From G963663315 sp965204925 (GTDB taxonomy: Bacteria; Pseudomonadota; Gammaproteobacteria; Arenicellales; Poriferihabitantaceae), in assembly GCA_965204925.1 (NCBI GenBank), contig OZ242021.1, positions 1-64,000 on the forward strand: a DNA stretch of 64,000 nt, written 5' to 3'. Shown piece by piece: positions 24,909 to 34,963 of the stretch. The first letter of the stretch is position 1. Each line of letters begins with the position of its first letter. The notes beneath the pieces are model-generated. The model made no database searches. It had not been told where the DNA came from and saw only the letters and a list, made by a program, of their open reading frames with translations. Both the position numbers and the translations under genes were made by a program.

Positions 24909-27900
24909 TCACAATATCGGGCGGTCTCCGGTCGCGCCCGGCTTGCCGGGCGGCGCCTCAAGAGACCGGACAAGCCGCTCGTGCAGCGCCTGTAGCTGAT
25001 TGACGGTGACCTTACCGGCATATTGATGGGCCTCGGAAGAGGCTCTGGCAGCCGCCAGGGTTGTGTAATACGTCACCTTGTGCAGTAATGCCTGTCGGCG
25101 AATTGTATAGGAATCTTTCAGGCTCTTCTTGCCGGATGTGGTATTGACGATCAGATCGAATTCATGATTCTTGATCATATCGACAATATGAGGTCGGCCT
25201 TCGATCACTTTATTGACCAGCTTGACCGGAATACCGGCTTCCCGGATCACTCTGCCCGTTCCTTCGGTCGCCAGAATTTCAAACCCGACATTATGGAAAT
25301 AGCGGACGATCGGTATGGCTTCGCGCTGGTCTTCCTTGCGCAGGCTGAACATGATTCTGCCGGATACGGGGATAGAGTATCCCGCGGCGCTCTGGGATTT
25401 TTCGAAGGCTTCGCCAAAACTGCCGCCGATACCCATGACCTCACCGGTGCTTTTCATTTCCGGACCAAGCACCGTATCCACTCCGGGAAACTTGATGAAC
25501 GGGAATACCGCTTCCTTGACCGAATAAAAATTCGGCGTCTGCTCACCCACGATACCCTGCTCAGCCAGGGATTTGCCGACCATGCAGCGCGAAGCGATCC
25601 TGGCCAGGGGCCTGGCCGTGGCCTTGGAGATGAATGGCACCGTTCTCGATGCCCTGGGATTGACTTCAAGAACGTAAATCCGATCCTCTTTAACCGCAAA
25701 CTGTACATTCATCAAACCGACCACGTTGAGCGCCAGCGCCAGCGCCCGGGTCTGCGCTTTCAACTCCTCCTGCAAGGCACAGGACAGGCTGTATGGCGGC
25801 AACGAACAGGCTGAATCACCCGAATGGACGCCTGCTTCCTCTATATGTTCCATAATACCGCCAATGACGACGTATTCACCGTCGCTGACCGCGTCCACAT
25901 CCACTTCGACCGCATCATTGAGGAAGCGGTCCAGCAAAATCGGTGAATCAAACGGGATATCGGCCATAGAGTACAGATAGGTGTCGAGGTCCTGCGAGCT
26001 ATAGACGATCTCCATGCCGCGCCCACCCAGCACATAGGACGGACGGACAACGAGGGGATAACCGATTTCCTCTGCCAGAACAAGCGCCTCATTGCGACTG
26101 CCAGCCGTGCGGTTCGGTGGTTGCAACAGGCCCAGTTCGGCCAGCAATTTCTGAAAAAATGCGCGGTCCTCCGCATGATGGATCGAGGTCGGCGTCGTGC
26201 CGATAATCGGAACGCCCGCCTTTTCCAGATCGCGAGCCAGCTTCAGCGGGGTTTGACCACCAAACTGGACAATAACTCCAAACGGCTTTTCTATGCGAAC
26301 GATCTCGAGCACATCCTCAAGAGTCAGCGATTCGAAGTACAAGCGATCGGACGTATCATAGTCGGTCGATACCGTTTCCGGATTACAATTCACCATGATC
26401 GTCTCAAATCCATCCTCGCTCAATGCCATCGAGGCATGCACACAGCAATAGTCGAATTCGATCCCCTGCCCTATCCGGTTGGGCCCGCCTCCGAGCACGA
26501 TTATTTTCTTTTTACCGGTTGGGTTGGCTTCACATTCTTCTTCATAGGTCGAATACAGATAGGCCGTAGCAGTATCGAATTCGGCGGCGCAGGAATCCAC
26601 CCGTTTGAACACCGGGTGAATCGCATTACGGTACCGGTAGTCCCTGATCTGCTGTTCATCCACTTTTGCCAACTTCGCGATACGGTAATCCGAAAACCCT
26701 TTTGCCTTCCAGCCTCTCATGACGGCCGGGGAAAGACCGCCCGATTGCGATCCGGCAATCTCTTTCTCGGTTTCTACGAGGTCCTCGATCTGGGCCAGGA
26801 ACCAATGGTCAATCCTGCAAGTCTCCCGGATTGTGTCGATGCTGATACCGGCGCGAAAAGCCTGGGCAATATACCAGGGGCGTCTGGCGCCGGGGATTTT
26901 CAGCTTCGAGATCAGGTAATCGCGGGTATTGCCGTTATCAGGCATCGCCTGCTCATCCAGTCCGCTGCTGCCGATCTCAAGCCCCCGCAACGCCTTCTGG
27001 AAGGATTCCTGGAAGGTTCGCCCCATGGCCATGACTTCACCCACCGATTTCATTTGTGTGGTCAGGGTGGCGTCGGCCTGCGGGAATTTCTCGAAATCGA
27101 ATCGGGGTATCTTGGTCACCACATAATCAATACTCGGCTCAAACGAGGCCGGCGTCGCTCCATCGGTAATTTCGTTCCTCAATTCATCAAGGGTCAATCC
27201 GACCGCAAGCCTGGCGGCAACCTTGGCAATCGGGAAACCGGTGGCCTTGGATGCCAGCGCCGAAGAGCGCGACACCCTGGGATTCATTTCAACGATAATC
27301 ATGCGCCCATTATCGGGGTTGACTGCGAACTGGACATTCGAGCCGCCCGTATCCACTCCAATCTCCCGCAACACGGCAATACTGGCATCACGCATGATCT
27401 GGTATTCCTTGTCGGTCAATGTCTGCGCCGGAGCGACCGTTATGGAATCACCGGTATGCACGCCCATCGGGTCCAGATTCTCAATCGAGCAAACAATAAT
27501 ACAGTTGTCATTGCTGTCGCGCACCACTTCCATTTCATATTCTTTCCAACCGATAATGCTTTCCTCAATCAGCAGTTCACTGGTTGGCGAAGCATCCAGC
27601 CCGCGGTTGCAGATTGCATCAAACTCATCCATGTTCCAGGCAATCCCTCCACCGCTCCCGCCCAGGGTAAATGAAGGCCTGACAATCACCGGGAAACCGA
27701 TTTGCTCGACAATCCTGTGGGCATCCTCCAGGGAATGCGCCAAGTCACCGTTTGCGGTATCCAGGTTGATCGCGGCCATGGCCTTGCGGAATTGTTCGCG
27801 GTCTTCCGCCTTGTCTATCGCTTCGCTGGTTGCGCCGATCATTTCAACATTGAACTGTTTCAAGACTCCGTGCCGATTCAGGTCCAGGGCGCAGTTCAGC

Positions 27901-28184
27901 CCGGTTTGCCCACCCATGGTGGGCAGGATTGCATCCGGTCTTTCCTCCTCTATAATCTTTGCCACGGTTTCCCACCGAATCGGTTCTATATAGGTCGCAT
28001 CGGCAAAATCCGGATCGGTCATAATGGTGGCAGGGTTCGAGTTGACCAGTATGACCCGGTATCCTTCCTGCCTGAGCGCCTTGCACGCCTGGACCCCTGA
28101 ATAATCGAATTCGCAGGCCTGGCCGATAATAATCGGGCCCGCTCCGATAATAAGAACAGATTGAATGTCTTCCCTTTTAGGCAT
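24909..28184 (-). CDS. carB: Carbamoyl-phosphate synthase large subunit
   Basis: This enzyme makes carbamoyl phosphate from bicarbonate, ammonia (tunnelled from CarA) and two ATP, for arginine and pyrimidine synthesis. The 1091-residue protein has the two homologous ATP-grasp halves; each starts with a nucleotide motif (LIIGAGPIIIGQ near residue 10, VLGGGPNRIGQG near 580). A C-terminal MGS-like allosteric domain follows (ATEGTGRVIREAGIP). The ATG overlaps the carA stop by 8 bp (ATGCCTAA). Confidence 0.97.
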   Translation of the reverse strand: MPKREDIQSVLIIGAGPIIIGQACEFDYSGVQACKALRQEGYRVILVNSNPATIMTDPDFADATYIEPIRWETVAKIIEEERPDAILPTMGGQTGLNCALDLNRHGVLKQFNVEMIGATSEAIDKAEDREQFRKAMAAINLDTANGDLAHSLEDAHRIVEQIGFPVIVRPSFTLGGSGGGIAWNMDEFDAICNRGLDASPTSELLIEESIIGWKEYEMEVVRDSNDNCIIVCSIENLDPMGVHTGDSITVAPAQTLTDKEYQIMRDASIAVLREIGVDTGGSNVQFAVNPDNGRMIIVEMNPRVSRSSALASKATGFPIAKVAARLAVGLTLDELRNEITDGATPASFEPSIDYVVTKIPRFDFEKFPQADATLTTQMKSVGEVMAMGRTFQESFQKALRGLEIGSSGLDEQAMPDNGNTRDYLISKLKIPGARRPWYIAQAFRAGISIDTIRETCRIDHWFLAQIEDLVETEKEIAGSQSGGLSPAVMRGWKAKGFSDYRIAKLAKVDEQQIRDYRYRNAIHPVFKRVDSCAAEFDTATAYLYSTYEEECEANPTGKKKIIVLGGGPNRIGQGIEFDYCCVHASMALSEDGFETIMVNCNPETVSTDYDTSDRLYFESLTLEDVLEIVRIEKPFGVIVQFGGQTPLKLARDLEKAGVPIIGTTPTSIHHAEDRAFFQKLLAELGLLQPPNRTAGSRNEALVLAEEIGYPLVVRPSYVLGGRGMEIVYSSQDLDTYLYSMADIPFDSPILLDRFLNDAVEVDVDAVSDGEYVVIGGIMEHIEEAGVHSGDSACSLPPYSLSCALQEELKAQTRALALALNVVGLMNVQFAVKEDRIYVLEVNPRASRTVPFISKATARPLARIASRCMVGKSLAEQGIVGEQTPNFYSVKEAVFPFIKFPGVDTVLGPEMKSTGEVMGIGGSFGEAFEKSQSAAGYSIPVSGRIMFSLRKEDQREAIPIVRYFHNVGFEILATEGTGRVIREAGIPVKLVNKVIEGRPHIVDMIKNHEFDLIVNTTSGKKSLKDSYTIRRQALLHKVTYYTTLAAARASSEAHQYAGKVTVNQLQALHERLVRSLEAPPGKPGATGDRPIL

Positions 28185-29322
28185 TGGGCTTGCCGGGCCG
28201 GTATGTTTCCATCATACCGATGAAGCGGTCAAACAAATAACCGATATCGTTCGGTCCGGGGCTGGCTTCGGGATGTCCCTGGAATGAGAAGGCAGGAACA
28301 TCCAGACGCTCGATACCCTGTATCGTGTTGTCGAACAGGGAGCGGTGGGTTACCCGAATGTGATCTCCCAGCGATTCCGGTTGCACGGTAAATCCGTGAT
28401 TCTGGCTGGTAATCAGAACGCGGCCGGTGCGCAGGTCCTGCACCGGATGATTTGCGCCATGATGGCCGAATTTCATTTTTTCTGTTTTCGCGCCGCTCGC
28501 CAGGCACAGCAGCTGATGCCCCAGGCAGATTCCGAAGACGGGAACACCGGACTTCAGGATATGCCCGATCGCATTTATTGCATAACCACAGGGCTCCGGG
28601 TCTCCGGGCCCATTGGACAGAAACACGCCATCGGGTTCCATTGCCAAAACCTCGCCGGCTGTGGCAGTCGCCGGAACTACCGTGACCGTACACCCCCGCC
28701 CGGCCAGTAATCGCATGATGTTGTGCTTGATACCGAAATCAAAAGCAACCACTGAATATACGGATTGTTCTGCCGCCTGATAACCCGATTCCAGGTCCCA
28801 TACCCCGCCATTCCATTTATAAACCCGCTTTGTCGTCACGACCGATGCCAGGTCCATACCGGCAAGGCCGGAGAAAGAGCGTGCGGCGGCCAGCGCGGTT
28901 GCCTCGTCCGGGGACTCCTGTGCGCTGATACAGCCGCGTTGAGCGCCTTTGTTACGCAGGATACGGGTCAATTTCCGGGTATCGATTCCGCTGATCGCCA
29001 CCACCCCCCGGCACTGCAAATAATCGGGCAGAGATCGCTCACAACGCCAGTTGCTATATCGGCAAGGCACATCTTTCACGATCAACCCGGAGCAGAAAAC
29101 TTCAGAGGATTCCACATCTTCCGAGTTGACGCCGACATTACCGATGTGGGGGTAAGTCAATGTGACCAGTTGCCCTGCATAGGAAGGGTCTGTCAGAATT
29201 TCCTGATAACCGGTCATGGAAGTATTGAAAACCAGTTCCCCGACGCCCAGGCCATCGGCGCCGATGGATTTGCCATGGAACAAACTCCCGTCTTCAAGAA
29301 CAAGCAAAGCGGATGTATTCAA
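28177..29322 (-). CDS. carA: Carbamoyl-phosphate synthase small subunit
   Basis: This glutamine amidotransferase subunit supplies ammonia to CarB. The 381-residue protein has an N-terminal CPSase_sm domain (SMTGYQEILTDPSY) and a class I amidotransferase domain with catalytic Cys in GICLGHQLL and His/Glu in FQGHPEASPG. The start is a TTG at 29322 with a good GGAGG six bases upstream; no ATG fits. It begins the carA-carB-greA run, and the terminator at 29370-29400 separates it from dapB. Confidence 0.96.
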   Translation of the reverse strand: MNTSALLVLEDGSLFHGKSIGADGLGVGELVFNTSMTGYQEILTDPSYAGQLVTLTYPHIGNVGVNSEDVESSEVFCSGLIVKDVPCRYSNWRCERSLPDYLQCRGVVAISGIDTRKLTRILRNKGAQRGCISAQESPDEATALAAARSFSGLAGMDLASVVTTKRVYKWNGGVWDLESGYQAAEQSVYSVVAFDFGIKHNIMRLLAGRGCTVTVVPATATAGEVLAMEPDGVFLSNGPGDPEPCGYAINAIGHILKSGVPVFGICLGHQLLCLASGAKTEKMKFGHHGANHPVQDLRTGRVLITSQNHGFTVQPESLGDHIRVTHRSLFDNTIQGIERLDVPAFSFQGHPEASPGPNDIGYLFDRFIGMMETYRPGKPNA

Positions 29323-29369
29323 TAAAGCCTCCGGTCAAACCCCAACGATCGCGGACCTGCGAAAACGCC

Positions 29370-29400
29370 AAAAAAAGGGAGAAACCGGGCGGCTTCCCCC
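29370..29400 (-). terminator. Rho-independent terminator after dapB
   Basis: On the minus strand a 10-bp stem (two G-U pairs, loop GCCC; arms 29400-29391 and 29386-29377) is followed by seven T (29376-29370). It lies between the dapB stop and the carA start, so it ends the upstream transcript. It could also act as an attenuator for carA. Confidence 0.75.
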
Positions 29401-29455
29401 TGTTCCAGCGGATCAACAAACGCCGCATTCTACCGGCTGAACGAGTTTCAATCAA

Positions 29456-30256
29456 TCACGGAGCAAGGTTGAGCACATCTTCCATGCCGTAGAGACCCTT
29501 TTCCTGTTGCGCCAGCCAGACTGCGGCGCGCACGGCTCCACGCGCGAAAATCTTCCGGTCGCTTGCCCGGTGGGTGATTTCGATGCGCTCGCTTTCACTG
29601 ATAAACAGGACAGTATGTTCGCCTGCGATATCGCCGCCGCGAATAGTGGAAAAACCAATCGTTCCGGCTTCGCGCTCGCCGGTTTGGCCGTGCCTGACAA
29701 ATGTAGCGCAGTCCGGGAAGTCCCGTCCCAGCGTACGCGCCGCCGCCTTGCCAAGCAACAGCGCGGTGCCCGACGGGGCGTCTGCCTTGTAGCGATGATG
29801 GGCCTCGACGACTTCAATATCCGCGCCGTCTCCGACCACCCTGCTGGCCATTTCCACGAGCGCCGCACACAGGTTGACACCGACACTGGTATTGGCGGCC
29901 AACAGTGTCGGAATGACATGAGAGGCATCGGCAACCTGTTGATTTTGCATCGCGTCAAGTCCGGTCGTACCGATTAAAATCGCCGCGTTGTGTGATTGGC
30001 AGATGCCAAGGTGGTCAACCACCGCGACCGGGCTCGAAAAATCAATCATTACATCAAATTCGGGACTTTCAACCTGATCGGTGATTCTGATATCCGCTTC
30101 AGGCAACCCGGCCACCTCCCCGAGGCGCCTGCCAACCGCGTCGCTGCCCGACCTTTCAAGCGCCCCGACAACGCTCACCCCATCCACTGGATACAGCTCG
30201 CGGGCAATCGCCGCTCCCATTCGACCGGCTGCCCCGGCCAAGACAATTTTCAGCAT
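29456..30256 (-). CDS. dapB: 4-hydroxy-tetrahydrodipicolinate reductase
   Basis: This enzyme catalyses the NAD(P)H-dependent step from the DapA product towards meso-diaminopimelate and lysine. The 266-residue protein shows GAAGRMGAAI near residue 8, the VEAHHRYKADAPSGTA active-site block and C-terminal GLYGMEDVL. I chose the ATG at 30256 because the Rossmann strand starts there and GGGGAGG lies about 11 bp upstream; the longer frame reaches into serS. It lies 19 bp after serS. Confidence 0.96.
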   Translation of the reverse strand: MLKIVLAGAAGRMGAAIARELYPVDGVSVVGALERSGSDAVGRRLGEVAGLPEADIRITDQVESPEFDVMIDFSSPVAVVDHLGICQSHNAAILIGTTGLDAMQNQQVADASHVIPTLLAANTSVGVNLCAALVEMASRVVGDGADIEVVEAHHRYKADAPSGTALLLGKAAARTLGRDFPDCATFVRHGQTGEREAGTIGFSTIRGGDIAGEHTVLFISESERIEITHRASDRKIFARGAVRAAVWLAQQEKGLYGMEDVLNLAP

Positions 30257-30275
30257 CTGGCTGTATACCTCCCCA

Positions 30276-31559
30276 TCATGCAGACTGCGTGATCGTGTCA
30301 ATGCCTCCCATCCACGGCGCCAGCGCGTCCGGAATGGAAATACTGCCATCCGCATTCTGGTAATTCTCCATTACCGCTACGAGGGCGCGCCCCACGGCCA
30401 CGCCGGACCCGTTCAGGGTATGCACGGGTTCGGGTTTGCCGGTAGCCGGATTGCGCCAGCGCGCTTTCATCCTGCGCGCCTGAAAACCCTCGACATTACT
30501 GCATGATGATATTTCCCGGTATTGGTTCTGGCTCGGAACCCATACTTCCAGGTCAAAGGTTTTGGCGGCGGAAAAACCCATATCTCCGGTACACAAGGTG
30601 ATTACCCGGTAGGGCAGCCCCAGCGCCTGCAGGATCGCTTCGGCATGGCCGGTCATCTGCTCCAGCGACAACCAGGATTGATCGGGCCGCACAATATGCA
30701 CCATTTCGACTTTTTCAAACTGATGCTGTCTAATCATGCCCCGGGTATCCTTGCCGTAGGAGCCGGCTTCTCTTCGGAAGCAGGGAGTATGGGCGACGAA
30801 TCTGAGCGGCAGCGAGCCGGCATCCAGAATCCGGTCGGCTACAAGGTTGGTCAGCGGCACTTCGGCAGTCGGTATCAGATAATACGCCGGGCTATCGGAC
30901 GTGCGGAACTGGTCCTCTTCGAACTTGGGCAACTGCCCCGTCCCGAACAACGTCTGTTCATTGATCAGCAACGGAACGTTGACCTCGGTATAACCATGTT
31001 CACGTACATGAAAATCCAGCATGAATTGCGCCAGCGCGCGATGCAGTCTGGCGAGACCGCCGCTCATGACAACGAATCTTGACCCGGCCAGCCTTGACGC
31101 CGTTTCATAATCCATCTGGGTGAGGTTTTCGCCGAGATCAACATGGTCTCTGGCCGGAAAATCGAACTGCCTGGGCGTTCCCCACCGGCGCAGCTCGAGA
31201 TTATCCTTTTCATCGCAACCAACCGGTACACTCTCATGCGCCACGTTAGGGATTTCGCTGAGCAGCGCGGACAGTTTTTGCCGGATGTCCGCGAGTCCGG
31301 TTTTCCGCTCTTTCAACTGTCCGCCAAGATCGTTAACAGAATCGAGAATCGGCTGAACCTCGCGGCCTTCGGCTTTTGCCAACCCGATTTGTTTCGATAT
31401 CCTGTTTCTTTTGGCCTGCAGGCTTTCGATTTCACCTTGCAATGATTTGCGCTGCCCCTCAAGACTCCGGTAATACTCCACATCCAGGATATATCCTCTG
31501 GCGCGCAGCTTTTCCGCCAGTTGATCAATATTCCGTTTCAGTAACTGTGGGTCCAGCAC
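30276..31559 (-). CDS. serS: Seryl-tRNA synthetase
   Basis: This class II synthetase charges tRNA-Ser. The N-terminal long coiled-coil arm (about residues 25-105) is followed by the catalytic domain with class II motif 2 (FRREAGSYGKDTRGMIRQHQF) and motif 3 (GSGVAVGRALVA). I chose GTG at 31559 because translation from there (V/M-LDPQLLKRN) matches the usual SerRS N-terminus and GGGA lies upstream. The TTG at 31571 would add four residues. It is part of the ftsK-lolA-crcB-serS order. Confidence 0.96.
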   Translation of the reverse strand: MLDPQLLKRNIDQLAEKLRARGYILDVEYYRSLEGQRKSLQGEIESLQAKRNRISKQIGLAKAEGREVQPILDSVNDLGGQLKERKTGLADIRQKLSALLSEIPNVAHESVPVGCDEKDNLELRRWGTPRQFDFPARDHVDLGENLTQMDYETASRLAGSRFVVMSGGLARLHRALAQFMLDFHVREHGYTEVNVPLLINEQTLFGTGQLPKFEEDQFRTSDSPAYYLIPTAEVPLTNLVADRILDAGSLPLRFVAHTPCFRREAGSYGKDTRGMIRQHQFEKVEMVHIVRPDQSWLSLEQMTGHAEAILQALGLPYRVITLCTGDMGFSAAKTFDLEVWVPSQNQYREISSCSNVEGFQARRMKARWRNPATGKPEPVHTLNGSGVAVGRALVAVMENYQNADGSISIPDALAPWMGGIDTITQSA

Positions 31560-31591
31560 GGTTCGTCCCAATCAAAAAGCAAACAACTGTT

Positions 31592-31972
31592 TCAGGATAC
31601 AGCAAGAAACCGCCCGATTTGCAAGCCTGCGGCAGCGGCTGCTACGCAGGTCGATACACTGGCGATTATATTCAACAATGCCTTCAGCCAAAAGCCCGAA
31701 TGAACGAGGTTGACCGTCTCCAGCGAAAAAGCCGAAAAGGTGGTGAAGCCGCCCAGTATACCGAAAATGACGAATGCCCGCAGAAGACCGTTGTCCGCAA
31801 AGCGCTGGTGGATAACGGCATAGCAAACCCCAACCAGCAGCGATCCCGCGATATTGACGGACAACGTACCAATCGGGAATCCCGCATACAGGCGATACTG
31901 GACAGTAGACGACAGCCAGAAGCGCAGAACGGACCCGAGCGCTCCGCCAACAGCGATTAGCAACCAGTTCAT
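31592..31972 (-). CDS. crcB: Fluoride channel CrcB/Fluc
   Basis: This small four-helix membrane protein dimerises to export fluoride. The 126-residue protein shows GGALGSVLRFWLS at the N-terminus, PIGTLSVNIAGSLLVG and the GFTTFSAFSLE signature. It starts 3 bp after the lolA stop; the ATG at 31972 is preferred over the TTG at 31975. No fluoride riboswitch is possible in the 3-bp gap. Confidence 0.93.
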   Translation of the reverse strand: MNWLLIAVGGALGSVLRFWLSSTVQYRLYAGFPIGTLSVNIAGSLLVGVCYAVIHQRFADNGLLRAFVIFGILGGFTTFSAFSLETVNLVHSGFWLKALLNIIASVSTCVAAAAAGLQIGRFLAVS

Positions 31973-31975
31973 CAA

Positions 31976-32611
31976 TTATTCGGTGTTGTCGATAACGTCG
32001 ACACCGTCCGCAGGGACAAAGGTGAAAACACTCACCGGGATCGGCTCATTTTCCTCAAGGTCCACAAAACTGATGCGGGTTCTCTGCCCCAGGTTGTCAA
32101 GCAATTCCATCAGCCGCAACCGATCGTCCTCAAATCCGATCCGCACTTCCCGGAATTCACTTTCCTCATCTTTCGAGACAAGATTAACCCAGTCGAACCG
32201 CCCCTGGGGACCGATATCTTCAATGATATGGGTTTTTTCAATATTTCCCGACCCGGACAGTAACAAAGCCGGAGATCTGCCCAATGCCCGGGCCTGATCG
32301 TGCACCGTGACCTGCTCCAGTTCAACGTCATACACCCACACGTTCTCACCGTCTCCGACAATTTCCTGCACTTCGGGAAACTCGTAGTTCCATCGAAACA
32401 GGCCCGGCCTGCGCGCCCATACCGTCCCCTGGGCGTCACTGATTTCGGTTAGCGACTCATCCAGGACAACCTGGCTGAACCTGGCCTTGAACGACTGGAC
32501 TTCACCGAAAAAATAGCTCAACGCCTCGCTGCCGGAAGCGGCGGCCGCCTGCGTTGCCAGCGCCGCGCATAAAACGATGCCCGGCAGAAGATTTCGTATT
32601 GATTTTTTCAT
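31976..32611 (-). CDS. lolA: Outer-membrane lipoprotein carrier LolA
   Basis: This periplasmic chaperone carries lipoproteins from LolCDE to LolB. The 211-residue protein has an N-terminal Sec signal peptide (MKKS, hydrophobic core, cleavage near AAA-ASG) and the family pattern FKARFSQ, then GTVWARRPGLFRWNYEFP. It follows ftsK by 13 bp and is followed directly by crcB. Confidence 0.92.
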   Translation of the reverse strand: MKKSIRNLLPGIVLCAALATQAAAASGSEALSYFFGEVQSFKARFSQVVLDESLTEISDAQGTVWARRPGLFRWNYEFPEVQEIVGDGENVWVYDVELEQVTVHDQARALGRSPALLLSGSGNIEKTHIIEDIGPQGRFDWVNLVSKDEESEFREVRIGFEDDRLRLMELLDNLGQRTRISFVDLEENEPIPVSVFTFVPADGVDVIDNTE

Positions 32612-32624
32612 ACGTTTCTTCGAT

Positions 32625-34925
32625 TCAATCAGTTTCAGGCAGTCCGGGAGCCAGCACTTCCCGTTTACCGTTGACCGAAGGCGATACTACTCCGGTCTGT
32701 TCCATCGTTTCGATCATTCTGGCGGCGCGATTATAACCCACTCGCAAGACGCGCTGCACGGAAGAAATGGAGGCTTTCCCGCTCCGGGTGACGAAACGGA
32801 CCGCTTCGTCATAAAGCGGATCCGCTTCCCCTTCTCCGTCCGTAGCCGAATCCGCGGCGCCGTTGTCCGGAGCGCCTTCCGTTACCTCTTCATCGTAGAC
32901 GGGTTGCCCCAGCCTTTTCAGCTCGGCCACGATATTGGCGACCTCTCCATCCGAAACGAAAGAACCATGCACGCGCTGGGTGAAACCCGTACCGGGGGGC
33001 AGAAACAACATGTCGCCCTGTCCCAGAAGTTGCTCGGCCCCCATTTGATCGAGCACCGTTCTCGAATCGACGCGCGATGAGACCTGGAATGCCATCCTGG
33101 TCGGCACATTAGCCTTGATCAGGCCGGTTACCACATCCACCGAAGGGCGCTGGGTGGCAAGCACCAGATGTATTCCCGCGGCCCGGGCGCGCTGCGCTAT
33201 GCGGATAATGATTTCCTCAATCTTTTTTCCCGCCACCATCATCAGATCAGCCAGTTCATCGACGATGACGACAATATAGGGCAGCGTCCCGAGTGTCTCC
33301 GCCGCGCCGTTTCCCGACCCATCGCAAAGGGAGTTGGGCAATGGCTTGCCTGCATTGTCCGCGGCCTCCACTTTTCGATTGAATCCGGCGATATTCCTCA
33401 CGGAAATTTCTGCCATGATCCGAAACCGCCGGTCCATTTCGCCAATGCACCAGCGCAACGCATTCGCCGCCTTGTTCATGTCAGTCACCACGGGCGTCAG
33501 CAAATGGGGGATGCCATCGTAAACGGACAGTTCGAGAAACTTCGGGTCGACCATGATCATGCGCACCTGTTCGGGAGCAGATTTGTAAATCAGGCTCAGC
33601 ACCAGCGCGTTGACACAGACGGATTTCCCGGATCCGGTTGTCCCGGCAATCAACACATGCGGCATTCTGGCGAGATCGGAAACCACCGGGTTGCCTGCGA
33701 TATCCTTGCCCAGCACCAATGTCAGCGGCGAGGCGCTGCTCGCATATTCCATTGATGACAGCCCTTCCACCAGACGCACGATTTCCCGATGCTCATTGGG
33801 AACTTCGATGCCCACGGTCGTTTTGCCGGGAATATTCTCGACCACGCGGACACTGGCAACGGACAGAGAGCGCGCCAGGTCGCGCGCCAGGCCCACGATC
33901 TGGCTTGCCTTGACACCGGCCGCGGGTTCTATCTCGAAGCGAGTAATCACCGGCCCGGGGCAAACCTCTTCCACCGAAATATCGATATTGAAGTCTTTCA
34001 GTTTCTGTACCAGCAAACGCGACATCGTCTCCAGGGCTTGCGTGGAATACCCCCGGCTGTCTGCCACAACAGGATCAAGCAAGGACAGCTCGGGTAACAA
34101 GCTCCCGTTGCTTTTCGAGCCCCCCAAATCTACCCGGCTTTGCGACTGTTTGCGCTCGTCCCGCCCGACATCCTCAATCCGGGGTTCTATCTTTGGCGGT
34201 TTTTTCGCCGGCGAGGCCGCTGCCGATCTTTTAATGGCCGACTTTTGCGCCTTGCCCGCCTTTTTACTCTTCCCGCCGTCCGCCAAACCGGCTATTTTCC
34301 GTCTGGCCCAGCCGGCAATGACGAAGGCTTGCCAGCCGGTGCGGTCCATCAGGTAGAACCATGAAACCTGTCCGACCAGCGTAATGCCGGTGACCAGCAA
34401 GCCGAGCAGAATCACCGTAGCGCCAACAGTTCCAAAATTCAACTGAAGCACACGGGCTCCGTATTGACCGATGATCCCGCCCGCGACGAAATGGATTGCA
34501 GGATCATGGATCGGGAAATAGATATGCTCAAGGACACAGCCTCCCGCCATCGCCGCCACAAATCCGGAAACAGTCAGGAAATACCTGAAATTCGCTGCCC
34601 TGCCCAAAAAACGTTCCCGGCATTTGCGCCATATCGTGACACACAGGAGAGCCAGCAGCAGCCAGGACATGCGTCCGAATCCGGTAAACAACCCGTCGGA
34701 AATCCAGGCGCCCACCTTGCCTCCGGTATTGGCAATTTCCTTTGCGCTGCCTGTATGAGAGAACCCGGGGTCATCGGGAGACCAGGTGAACAGCGAAACA
34801 AACAAATATCCAGCCAGCGCTGCAAGAGCAATGATCCCGACTTCGCGCAACGGAGACAGGAGATTTTTTGAAAGACCCGGACTGGCTCCCGGGGTTTTCA
34901 GGGTTTTCTTTTCAGTTTTGTTCAC
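32625..34925 (-). CDS. ftsK: DNA translocase FtsK
   Basis: This divisome protein pumps chromosome ends and activates XerCD at dif. The 766-residue protein has four N-terminal membrane segments (about 25-185) and a short basic/Pro linker (190-270). The RecA-like motor has Walker A AGTTGSGKSVCVN and Walker B VVIVDELADLMM. The C-terminal gamma winged-helix, which reads KOPS sites, spans about 700-760. The linker is much shorter than in E. coli FtsK, as in many other bacteria. Confidence 0.96.
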   Translation of the reverse strand: MNKTEKKTLKTPGASPGLSKNLLSPLREVGIIALAALAGYLFVSLFTWSPDDPGFSHTGSAKEIANTGGKVGAWISDGLFTGFGRMSWLLLALLCVTIWRKCRERFLGRAANFRYFLTVSGFVAAMAGGCVLEHIYFPIHDPAIHFVAGGIIGQYGARVLQLNFGTVGATVILLGLLVTGITLVGQVSWFYLMDRTGWQAFVIAGWARRKIAGLADGGKSKKAGKAQKSAIKRSAAASPAKKPPKIEPRIEDVGRDERKQSQSRVDLGGSKSNGSLLPELSLLDPVVADSRGYSTQALETMSRLLVQKLKDFNIDISVEEVCPGPVITRFEIEPAAGVKASQIVGLARDLARSLSVASVRVVENIPGKTTVGIEVPNEHREIVRLVEGLSSMEYASSASPLTLVLGKDIAGNPVVSDLARMPHVLIAGTTGSGKSVCVNALVLSLIYKSAPEQVRMIMVDPKFLELSVYDGIPHLLTPVVTDMNKAANALRWCIGEMDRRFRIMAEISVRNIAGFNRKVEAADNAGKPLPNSLCDGSGNGAAETLGTLPYIVVIVDELADLMMVAGKKIEEIIIRIAQRARAAGIHLVLATQRPSVDVVTGLIKANVPTRMAFQVSSRVDSRTVLDQMGAEQLLGQGDMLFLPPGTGFTQRVHGSFVSDGEVANIVAELKRLGQPVYDEEVTEGAPDNGAADSATDGEGEADPLYDEAVRFVTRSGKASISSVQRVLRVGYNRAARMIETMEQTGVVSPSVNGKREVLAPGLPETD

Positions 34926-34963
34926 CGGCCAATCGCCTCATAAGATGACAACGGATTTTATCA

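Noticed and set aside
26121..27674. 517-codon plus-strand frame
   Set aside because: It is antisense to carB, which has both ATP-grasp halves intact.
31592..32625. Fluoride riboswitch controlling crcB
   Set aside because: crcB begins 3 bp after lolA, so no leader exists for a riboswitch.
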